Source of the DNA: JAVBRU01 sp031547595
GTDB taxonomy: Bacteria; Bacillota; Clostridia; Christensenellales; Aristaeellaceae
Direction: 5' to 3'
Assembly: GCA_031547595.1 (NCBI GenBank)
Contig: JAVBRU010000021.1
Location: 1 to 12,720 of the forward strand
DNA length: 12,720 nucleotides
In this document: piece after piece, positions 1 to 6,707 of the stretch
How positions within the stretch are numbered: position 1 is the first letter of the stretch
Layout: each line of letters starts with the position of its first letter
Made by a program: the position numbers and the translations under genes
The notes under the pieces: model-generated
The model's input: only the letters and a program-made list of their open reading frames with translations
Told to the model about the DNA's origin: nothing
Databases searched by the model: none

Positions 1-135
1 TGCATCTTCGGGGGCTAAAAGCGCCATTTCTGCGTTGTCAAACCTTGAAATAGCGATGCTATTCCAGCGGTTTGCCGCCTTGAACTGACGCTTTATCCCC
101 GCGAAGCAGCACGGCCCGGACTTTTGAAACACACC
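1..135. other. Gene-free left edge with two small hairpins
   Basis: No complete gene is visible here. The sequence contains two adjacent inverted repeats: AATAGC at 49-54 with GCTATT at 58-63, and GCGG at 67-70 with CCGC at 75-78. A short direct repeat CCTTGAA occurs near 43 and again near 78. On the minus strand the frame of the preceding isomerase gene stays open from its TAG stop (136-138) to the window edge, about 45 codons. It has no start codon except one late ATG near position 27, and this length is not significant by chance. There is no T-rich tail, so I do not call a terminator. It could be part of a dispersed intergenic repeat or the start of a downstream unit. Confidence 0.4.
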
Positions 136-1068
136 CTATGCATTATAATGCGCGATAAAGTTTTGTGTACCCGTCAAAATCTCCTGCCCCGTCAGCCTGC
201 CGGACAGCTCCAACACCTTGATAGGGCTGCTTTTAATATAGGGCAGATACGCGTCCAGCACATTGCCCGGCAGGGTATAGGGCGCGTAATGGTCCAGCGC
301 ATCCACGGCATCATGGATATGCATGCCGATGATGTTCTCCACAATCACTGCCGAAAGGGGAAGCTGCTGCAGGCCCATCTCCTGCATCATGATGCCGTGG
401 CCGGTATCCAGCCAGATGCCCACCGGACCGCCGGAAAAACGCCGCACCACCGGCTCGAACTCGGCAAAAATGGGCACCTGATGGCACATGGCGCGGTTTT
501 CGATGCCCAGCTTCACAGGCAGTTGACGGGCAGTAATGTAATCTGAAAGCTCGTTCAGGCTCCGAAGCGTGGAAGACATATACGGCGCACTGTCTCGTGC
601 GGCCAGCATTTGCTGCCGCAAGGACACGTACGCTTCTGTGTCTGTTTGATGGGCGGCGATCAGCTGCTTGAGCGGGATGTCAAATTGCTCCGGCGGCAGG
701 GGAACCTCGGTGGGGTGAATGACCACTGCCGATGCGCCCAGGCGGCATGCCCAGTCGATACTGCCTTTGGTGAGCTCCACGGCCTGCTTGCGCAAATCCT
801 CATCCTGATACCCCAGCAGCATAGAATCCGTATCAAAGCGCACATCCAGCGTTTTGGGGAACACATTGTGGATGCTGGGCGCGCGGATGACGCCTTGCGC
901 GATGGCGCGCTCAATAGCGGGCAGCCACTCCACGCGCACCTGATAATTCAGCTCCACCTGGGTGAAGCCGAGTTCCAGGATTTGGTCGATCAATTGCTCG
1001 CCACTATGGGCTTTTCGAAAGTTCCACATGGTAGAAAGGGCCAGATCGGCCTTCGAAATACGGTTCAT
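136..1068 (-). CDS. Sugar phosphate isomerase/epimerase family TIM barrel protein
   Basis: This 310-residue protein belongs to the xylose isomerase-like/AP endonuclease 2 TIM barrel superfamily, whose members are metal-dependent sugar isomerases, epimerases and related enzymes. The expected metal-ligand pattern is visible: Glu190 in LGIENR, Asp221 and His224 in WLDTGHG, His250 or His252 in GMHIHDA, and Glu287 in VLELSG. Earlier barrel strands carry SIHNVFP (65-71) and VVIHPTEV (115-122). There is no signal peptide, so it should be cytoplasmic. I chose the ATG at 1066-1068 because a GGAGG site lies 6 bases upstream; a longer in-frame start at 1119 would put that site inside the gene. The stop of the GH28-like gene upstream is one base from this start, and the ribosome site lies in its last codons, so translation is probably coupled. 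As the last gene of the operon it probably converts a sugar released by the neighbouring hydrolases. The exact substrate cannot be read from the sequence. Confidence 0.9.
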   Translation of the reverse strand: MNRISKADLALSTMWNFRKAHSGEQLIDQILELGFTQVELNYQVRVEWLPAIERAIAQGVIRAPSIHNVFPKTLDVRFDTDSMLLGYQDEDLRKQAVELTKGSIDWACRLGASAVVIHPTEVPLPPEQFDIPLKQLIAAHQTDTEAYVSLRQQMLAARDSAPYMSSTLRSLNELSDYITARQLPVKLGIENRAMCHQVPIFAEFEPVVRRFSGGPVGIWLDTGHGIMMQEMGLQQLPLSAVIVENIIGMHIHDAVDALDHYAPYTLPGNVLDAYLPYIKSSPIKVLELSGRLTGQEILTGTQNFIAHYNA

Positions 1069-1069
1069 G

Positions 1070-2354
1070 CTAAACCTCCGTTCGGATATCCTGGTACGCG
1101 TCGGTTGCAATGTCTTCATCAGCGAATGGGCATGAACGAAGCGTCAGATGATCCACGCCATGGGCGTAAAAAGGCACAGACTGCCGCTGTAAAATGGGCG
1201 GTTGGTGGATGCCGGGACGCAGATCATACTGGTGCTTGGGCCACTTGCTGGCAGCCTTTAGCTTCACTTGCAGATGTCTGAAGTCTATGTAGCGGATTCT
1301 GCCGGGCTCTCCATACAAGAGCACGCCGTTTTCACCCTCGCAGGTGATGTTGGAAAAGCGGATGTTCTCGATGCTGCCGCCTGTTGTGCTACTATCCCGA
1401 TCCAGTGCCGTGATGGCAATCGGCTCGGCACAGCCCCACCAGCTTTCCGCAAACCGGCGCGTTTCAATGATCATGTCAGAAAAGCCGATGTTGCGCACAC
1501 AGCCCTTGTCCCGGATTTGAATGGAGATACCCCGGTTGCTGCGGGTGATAATGCATCTGAAAAAGAGAATGTTTTCAAAATCGTCCACGCCCTCTGTGCC
1601 AATCTTGATGGCGGCGCTGGTGGAAATCAGCGTGCAATCGCTGACGATCACATTGCGGGTATGCGGGTATTCGGCATTGCCCAGGGTGTTTTTCATACAG
1701 ATGCAGTCGTCCGCACACTCGATATGGCAGCCCAAGATGCGTACTTCGCGGCTATGATCGATATCGATGCCATCGCTGTTGGCAATGTCCAGATCGTTCA
1801 GGATGTTCATACCGCTGATCAGTGCGTTTTCACAGCCCGCCAGATGCAGCGTCCAAAAAGGCACACCGCGCAGCGTCACGTCATGGAAAGTGGTATGTTT
1901 GCAGTCCTCAAAGTAGATCAGCGTAGGCCTGGGATAGAAATCCCCCGTCACATAATAAGGGCTGACGCGGTGCACAAAGGCGTACGGCGTTGCCGTCGAT
2001 GATGCCAAGCCCGGTGACGGCCATGTGCCGCTCGCCCTTGGCGTGCAGGAACACATAGGAGGGCTTTCCTACCACCGGCGTGCCCACGTGGGAGACATCT
2101 GCAGCAAGCGCGGGTTGATCGGGACGGAAATAATCTTCCAACTTCGCGCTGGCCATCAGGACACTGCCGGCCTCCAGATGCAGCTCCACAAAGGAGCGCA
2201 GTTGAAGCGAGCCGCAAAGATAGGTATGCCCGCATTCCAATAAAACACGGCCACCGCCGTTTGCAGCGCACGCATCAATGGCGCACTGCAAGGCGGCGGT
2301 GTCGTTCATTTTGCCATCCCCGATGGCACCATACGATGAAACAATAAAAGTCAT
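1070..2354 (-). pseudogene. GH28 (polygalacturonase-like) beta-helix protein, frameshifted
   Basis: Two overlapping reading frames together encode one GH28-type right-handed beta-helix protein of about 427 residues. The N-terminal part (2354 down to the frame change; that frame then stops at 1908) has the usual polygalacturonase opening, with SSYGAIGDGKMNDTAALQ and GLGIIDGNA. The rest is read in the next frame, from about YAFVHRV to the stop at 1070-1072. The change lies at about 1982-1991, where one extra base fits; the full span is one base over a multiple of three. NSDGIDID (about 192-199) and ADDC (about 214-217) match the catalytic Asp motifs of GH28. The usual GHG histidine motif is replaced by STSAAIKIGT, and the RIK motif by ISIQIRDK, which suggests a divergent subfamily. 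There is no signal peptide. The start codon lies 3 bases after the stop of the ATPase gene. Either the gene is inactivated or the base is a sequencing or assembly error; the intact remainder favours a recent event or an error. Confidence 0.85.
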
Positions 2355-2357
2355 GGA

Positions 2358-3368
2358 TTATGCCTCGTCATAGTTAAATCCGCGCAGATTCAGCTCTTCC
2401 GCAAAGTGACAGGCCACGCTGCGCCCGTCCAAATCCCGAAGCACAGGCTGTTCCGTGGAACAAATCTCTTTGCAATAGCGGCAGCGTTCGTGGAAATAGC
2501 AGCCGCTGGGTGGGGAGGCGGGGTTGGGGATTTCGCCCTGCAGCGGGATGCGTTCCATTTTGACGTCCGGGTCTGCCACCGGCACAGCGGAAAGCAGCGC
2601 CTCGGTGTAGGGATGCAGGGGTTTGCCAAAGAGCGCTTCCGTGGGCGCGTATTCCACCATGCGCCCCAGATACATCACGCCCACGCGGTCGCTGATATGC
2701 TCCACCACGGACAAATCGTGGCTGATGAACAGGTAAGTGAGGTTCATTCCCCGCTGCAAATCTTTCAGCAGGTTGATGATCTGCGCCTGAATGGACACGT
2801 CCAGCGCGGACACGGCCTCGTCGCACACGATGATGCGGGGCTTTAATACCAGCGCGCGCGCAATGCCGATGCGCGGGCGCTGGCCGCCGGAGAATGCGTG
2901 GGGATAGCGCTTCAGGTAGGTGGTGTTCAGGCCCACCTGCGCCGCAATGTCTATCACCTGCTTTTCGCGCTCTTGCTTAGACATCTTGGGATAGTTGGCC
3001 TTCAACGGCTCTGAAATGATGTCGATGACTGTCATGCGTGGGTCGAGCGAGGAGTACGGATCCTGGAAGATCATCTGGATTTCCTTGCGGATTTTCCGCA
3101 TTCGCTCCTTGGAAATGTTCATCAGGTCGTCTTCCTGGCCGTCCTGCGCCTTGTACAGCACATTGCCTTCGCTGGCGGAGATGGCGCGCACGATGCAGCG
3201 GCCCAGCGTGGTCTTGCCGCAGCCGCTTTCGCCCACAATACCGATTGTTTCGCCCTGATGCACGTCAAAACTTACGTCCGTCACCGCGCGCACGCAGATG
3301 TTTTTGGAGGTAAAGCGCTTGTGAATGTGGTTGACCTTCAAGATGACTTCTTGATTTTTGCTGGTCAT
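2358..3368 (-). CDS. Opp/Dpp-type ABC transporter ATP-binding protein (OppF/DppF-like)
   Basis: This 336-residue ATPase is one of two nucleotide-binding subunits that power the importer encoded upstream. All ABC motifs are present: Walker A GESGCGKT (47-54), Q-loop Gln102, signature FSGGQRPR (159-166), Walker B IIVCDEAV (179-186) and the H-loop His217. The C-terminus has the oligopeptide-transporter extension with cysteines at 290, 296, 303 and 320; in a related mycobacterial DppD such cysteines hold an iron-sulphur cluster. The signature motif is odd: Pro165 stands where the family normally has Gln (SGGQRQR), a one-base CAG to CCG difference. The start at 3366-3368 overlaps the stop of the preceding ATPase gene as ATGA and has a GGAGG site about 10 bases upstream; an upstream in-frame ATG at 3401 is less likely. 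Family membership is sure. The peptide-versus-sugar assignment rests on context, and here the neighbours favour an oligosaccharide. Confidence 0.95.
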   Translation of the reverse strand: MTSKNQEVILKVNHIHKRFTSKNICVRAVTDVSFDVHQGETIGIVGESGCGKTTLGRCIVRAISASEGNVLYKAQDGQEDDLMNISKERMRKIRKEIQMIFQDPYSSLDPRMTVIDIISEPLKANYPKMSKQEREKQVIDIAAQVGLNTTYLKRYPHAFSGGQRPRIGIARALVLKPRIIVCDEAVSALDVSIQAQIINLLKDLQRGMNLTYLFISHDLSVVEHISDRVGVMYLGRMVEYAPTEALFGKPLHPYTEALLSAVPVADPDVKMERIPLQGEIPNPASPPSGCYFHERCRYCKEICSTEQPVLRDLDGRSVACHFAEELNLRGFNYDEA

Positions 3369-4372
3369 ACGCCCTCGCCTCCTTTGTTGTATCGGTGGCA
3401 TGCCACGCAGTGTCCGTCGCCGCTGTCCATAAGCCCCGGATCAGTCACATTGCACACGCCTTCGATGCGCTGCTTGCAGCGCTCGTAGAATCCGCAGCCG
3501 GGCTTGAGGTTGAGTGCCAGCGGCACGGTACCTTCGATAGAAAACAGCCGCTCTTGCTTGCGGGTGCCAATCTTATGCACAGAGCCCATCAGCCCCATGG
3601 TATAGGGGTGCAGTGGATTTTTATAGATTTGGTAGGCGGGGCCGCTCTCTACAATGCGCCCGAGGTACATCACCGATACCATGTCGCACATCTTGGCAAC
3701 TGTGCCAAGGTCGTGCGTGATAAACAGGATGGCCATGTTCATTTCTTTTTGCAGGCTTTGCATCAGCTCCAGAATCTGCGCCTGGATGGTGACGTCCAGC
3801 GCGGTGGTCGGCTCGTCCGCAATCAGCAGGCGGGGCTTGCACACCAGCGCCATGGCGATCAGTGCGCGCTGCAGCATGCCGCCGGAAAACTCATGCGGGT
3901 ATTGGTCATAGCGCTTTTCAGCATTGGCAATGCCCACCTTGCGCATCATTTCCAGCGAGATTTCCTTGGATGCCTTTTTATCCTTGGTGATGTGCAGCCG
4001 CGTGCACTCGTTGATCTGGTTGCCAATGGTATACATGGGGGAGAAGGCGACCATCGGCTCCTGGAAGATCATGCTGATCTGTTTGCCGCGGATACTGCGG
4101 ATCTCCTTGCCCTGCGGGTCGAGCGCGTTGACGTCAATCTCCTGGTCTTGTTCGTCCAGAAACAGGATTTTACCGGTCTGTTGTACCTTTTTGCCGTTAA
4201 TGGCCAGTATGGCCTTGCTGGTCAGGCTCTTTCCGCAGCCGCTTTCACCCACCAGCCCCATTGTCTGCCCGGCATTGATTTTGAGGCTGATATCCCGCAC
4301 AGGGGTCAATGTGCCCTCATCCAAGGGGATGTTCACGCACAAATTCTGAATGTTCAGTATGGTTTCACTCAT
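3365..4372 (-). CDS. Opp/Dpp-type ABC transporter ATP-binding protein (OppD/DppD-like)
   Basis: This 335-residue protein is the first of the two ATPases of the importer. It carries Walker A GESGCGKS (42-49), Q-loop Gln104, signature FSGGMLQR (162-169), Walker B LLIADEPT (182-189) and H-loop His220. The SGGM form of the signature is typical of OppD/DppD, whereas the partner has SGGQ, so the pair looks like a normal heterodimer. The C-terminal extension has cysteines at 293, 299, 307 and 325 in the spacing of the oligopeptide-transporter family, a possible iron-sulphur site. The ATG at 4370-4372 is preceded by AAAGGAGG about 10 bases upstream; the gap to the permease gene is 16 bases. The stop overlaps the start of the next ATPase as ATGA, so equal synthesis of the two subunits is likely. 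Confidence 0.96.
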   Translation of the reverse strand: MSETILNIQNLCVNIPLDEGTLTPVRDISLKINAGQTMGLVGESGCGKSLTSKAILAINGKKVQQTGKILFLDEQDQEIDVNALDPQGKEIRSIRGKQISMIFQEPMVAFSPMYTIGNQINECTRLHITKDKKASKEISLEMMRKVGIANAEKRYDQYPHEFSGGMLQRALIAMALVCKPRLLIADEPTTALDVTIQAQILELMQSLQKEMNMAILFITHDLGTVAKMCDMVSVMYLGRIVESGPAYQIYKNPLHPYTMGLMGSVHKIGTRKQERLFSIEGTVPLALNLKPGCGFYERCKQRIEGVCNVTDPGLMDSGDGHCVACHRYNKGGEGV

Positions 4373-4388
4373 TTTATGCGTACCTCCT

Positions 4389-5531
4389 TTACTTGTAAGG
4401 GTCGGCCGCGTCGCGAAGGCCGTCCCCGAGGAAGTTGAATGCCAGCACCGTGATCACCACAAAGATCAGCGGAATCAGGCGCCAGGGATAGTTGGCGATG
4501 TTTTGAATCTGCTGCGCATCCTTGAGCAGCACGCCCCAGCTGGTGGCAGGGGATTGTATGCCAAGGCCAAGGAAGCTCATCGACGTTTCGCCAATGATCA
4601 TGCTGGGGATGCCAAGCGTGAGGCTGACAATCAGATAGCTCATAAACCCAGGTACCAGATGCTTGAATATGATCTTGATATCGCTGACGCCGGCGAGCCG
4701 CGCCGCCATCACGTAGTCTTCATTCTTGAGCGACATAAACTTACCGCGCACCACGCGCGCCAGCCCTGTCCAGCCAATGAACGAGAGGATGACGGTGATC
4801 ATCAGGTACATTTGCACCGGGGGGATGCCGGCCGGAATGGCCGCAGACAGCGCCATCCACAGCGGCAGCGAGGGCAGGGAATTCAGCACTTCGATGATGC
4901 GCTGGATCAGGTTATCCACCCAGCCGCCAAAGTAGCCGGAGACGGAGCCGAGCAATATGCCCAGGATAAAGCTGATGGCCGTGCCCGCAAACGGGATGGT
5001 GAGGGAGACCTGACTGCCCAGGATGATTCGGCTGAGCAGATCACGCCCCATGGAGTCTGTGCCAAACAGGAACAGCTTGCCGCCCGGCTCTACGCCAAAT
5101 AGGTGCAGGTCGCTCTTGATAAAGCCCAGAAAGCTGTATTCGCAGCCTTTGGTGAAAAATTGAATCCGGTATATCTTGGAGGTATCCTCCGCAAAGATTT
5201 TTTTGTAGGTCACAGGGTCGCGCGTCTGGTTGACACCATACACGAAGGGGCCGATGAATTCTCCATCCTCTGTGAAAAAGTGAATGGTGGAGGGCGGGGC
5301 GTCCTTGCTCTGCGCGTCGTAGGCAGTGAGGTTGGACGGGGCAATGAAGTTGCCGAAAAACGCCACAAAATACAGGAAGCCGAGGATAACCAGGCTGAAA
5401 CGCGCCAGCTTATGCTTGCCGAGCTTGCGGAACATCAGCTGCCACTGCGAAGCCAGATAGTACGATTCTTCGCGCTTGAGCGCTTTACGCTGCTTGCGCG
5501 TCAATTTTTTTTCTGCGGGCTGCGCCGTCAT
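4389..5531 (-). CDS. Opp/Dpp-type ABC transporter permease (OppC/DppC-like)
   Basis: This 380-residue inner permease subunit pairs with the product of the upstream gene to form the membrane channel. A basic N-terminus (about 1-44, rich in Lys and Arg) is followed by a first membrane segment at about 45-63. A long extracytoplasmic stretch runs to about residue 155, then the conserved GTDSMGRDLLSR (157-168) and a cluster of further membrane segments. The EAA loop that docks the ATPases is AARLAGVSDIKIIFKHLVPG (276-295). The C-terminus NFLGDGLRDAADPYK is typical of OppC/DppC. The extracytoplasmic loop of about 90 residues is long for the basic DppC type but is seen in some branches of the family. 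The start overlaps the stop of the preceding permease gene as ATGA. Family is certain; the transported substrate is inferred from the locus. Confidence 0.95.
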   Translation of the reverse strand: MTAQPAEKKLTRKQRKALKREESYYLASQWQLMFRKLGKHKLARFSLVILGFLYFVAFFGNFIAPSNLTAYDAQSKDAPPSTIHFFTEDGEFIGPFVYGVNQTRDPVTYKKIFAEDTSKIYRIQFFTKGCEYSFLGFIKSDLHLFGVEPGGKLFLFGTDSMGRDLLSRIILGSQVSLTIPFAGTAISFILGILLGSVSGYFGGWVDNLIQRIIEVLNSLPSLPLWMALSAAIPAGIPPVQMYLMITVILSFIGWTGLARVVRGKFMSLKNEDYVMAARLAGVSDIKIIFKHLVPGFMSYLIVSLTLGIPSMIIGETSMSFLGLGIQSPATSWGVLLKDAQQIQNIANYPWRLIPLIFVVITVLAFNFLGDGLRDAADPYK

Positions 5532-6607
5532 GCATCTCCCCTCCTTCCCGTAAAGCGAATTCTCGGGTCAAGCCAGGCCAAAGCGATGTCGGACAGCAGT
5601 GTGCCCACCACGATCAACACACCCATCACCAATAGGATGGTGCCTGCCAGATACATATCTTGCGATTTGAGCGCGCTGTAGAGCTTCGGGCCGATGATAT
5701 CCAGATTCATCACAATGGCAGAAATTGTGGAGCCGGAAAAAATGCTGGCCAGGCTGCCGGACAACCCGCTGATAGTGGGGTTAATAGCGGCGCGCAGGCA
5801 ATATTTATAGATGATGGTACGCTCGCTGACACCCTTTGCGCGGGCGCACAACACGTACTGCTTGCCCTGTTCGTCCAGCATCTGGGCGCGCATGGAACGC
5901 AGCGTGCCGCATAGGCCGGAGGTGCCAATCACGATGATGGGGATAAACATGCGCTGCAAGAACTCCCCAAGGTTGTACCAGTGGATACCGTTTTGCAGCA
6001 TTTCTTTGCTGAACAGGCCGATCCAGGCCGTGCCCGTCCAGATAAATGAGAAATACATAATCAGGATTGCGAAAAGGAAGTTGGGAATGGCCATACCGAT
6101 AAACCCGATGAATGTGAGCACGTAGTCGCCCACGGAATACTGCTTGACAGCGGTGTAAATGCCAAGCGGAATCCCTACCAGGTATTGGAACAGCATGGTG
6201 GACAAAGACACCACCAGCGTCATGGGCAGCAGGCTAGAAATAATTGGCCATACACGTTTGCCCAGGTCGAACGAATAGCCAAAGTCAAACTTGGTCAGGA
6301 TGTTCCAGATCCATTTAAAGTATTGCACATACCAGGGTTGGTCCAGGCCAAATTCTTCTTTCAGATTGGCCAGCACCGAAGCATCCACCAGCATGCCTTC
6401 AGCCTTGAGGCCCGCCACATAGCTGGTCAGATAATCGCCGGGAGGCAGCTGGATGATAAAGAATATCACCAGGGACATGATGAAGATAATGGGGATAAAC
6501 ATCAGCAGGCGCTTCCCAATATAGGCGGCCATCGGATGCTCGCTGCGAACGCGTTTGCCAGAGGGGGCGCCTTGCGATTGAGGGGTTGAAAGGGTGCGTT
6601 CCGCCAT
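5528..6607 (-). CDS. Opp/Dpp-type ABC transporter permease (OppB/DppB-like)
   Basis: This 359-residue integral membrane subunit has a first hydrophobic segment at about 34-54 and more at about 129-155, 163-190, 217-234 and 320-345. The sequence after the first segment (QLPPGDYL, then EFGLDQPWYVQYFKW at 85-99) is characteristic of OppB/DppB. The EAA loop is at about 250-272, including ARAKGVSERTIIYKY. The C-terminus ends with LDPRIRF, also typical. I chose the ATG at 6605-6607 because a GGAGGGAGG site lies about 10 bases upstream; reading from the upstream TTG at 6628 would put that site inside the gene. It begins the downstream half of the operon, 100 bases after the solute-binding protein gene and behind a strong hairpin. 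No separate promoter was recognised in that gap, so readthrough is expected. Confidence 0.95.
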   Translation of the reverse strand: MAERTLSTPQSQGAPSGKRVRSEHPMAAYIGKRLLMFIPIIFIMSLVIFFIIQLPPGDYLTSYVAGLKAEGMLVDASVLANLKEEFGLDQPWYVQYFKWIWNILTKFDFGYSFDLGKRVWPIISSLLPMTLVVSLSTMLFQYLVGIPLGIYTAVKQYSVGDYVLTFIGFIGMAIPNFLFAILIMYFSFIWTGTAWIGLFSKEMLQNGIHWYNLGEFLQRMFIPIIVIGTSGLCGTLRSMRAQMLDEQGKQYVLCARAKGVSERTIIYKYCLRAAINPTISGLSGSLASIFSGSTISAIVMNLDIIGPKLYSALKSQDMYLAGTILLVMGVLIVVGTLLSDIALAWLDPRIRFTGRRGDA

Positions 6608-6653
6608 AGAAATGGTACCTCCCTCCAAACAGAGTGATGATTGTGATAAAAGC

Positions 6654-6684
6654 CGGGGCTATCGCAGAGCTTGCGATAGCCCCG
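6654..6684 (-). terminator. Intra-operon hairpin, possible partial terminator
   Basis: A perfect 13-base-pair stem (6654-6666 with 6672-6684) encloses a 5-base loop. It sits 23 bases after the stop of the solute-binding protein gene. On the minus strand it is followed within two bases by only four T residues (complement of 6648-6651), so it is terminator-like but with a weak U tract. In many ABC importer operons such a hairpin between binding protein and permease genes allows higher levels of the binding protein, by partial termination or by protecting the upstream message from decay. That role is inferred. Confidence 0.7.
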
Positions 6685-6707
6685 AGGCTGCTAAGGGATA
6701 TAAACGA

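Noticed and set aside
1069..1119. Upstream in-frame start for the isomerase-like gene
   Set aside because: It would overlap the end of the GH28-like gene and bury the GGAGG site that sits correctly before the ATG at 1068.
3395..4438. A 347-codon plus-strand frame opposite the OppD-like ATPase gene
   Set aside because: It is a mirror of a gene with complete ABC motifs and shows no domain of its own.
6608..6628. TTG start 21 bases upstream for the OppB-like permease
   Set aside because: The GGAGGGAGG ribosome site would be inside the gene, and the ATG at 6607 is ideally placed behind it.
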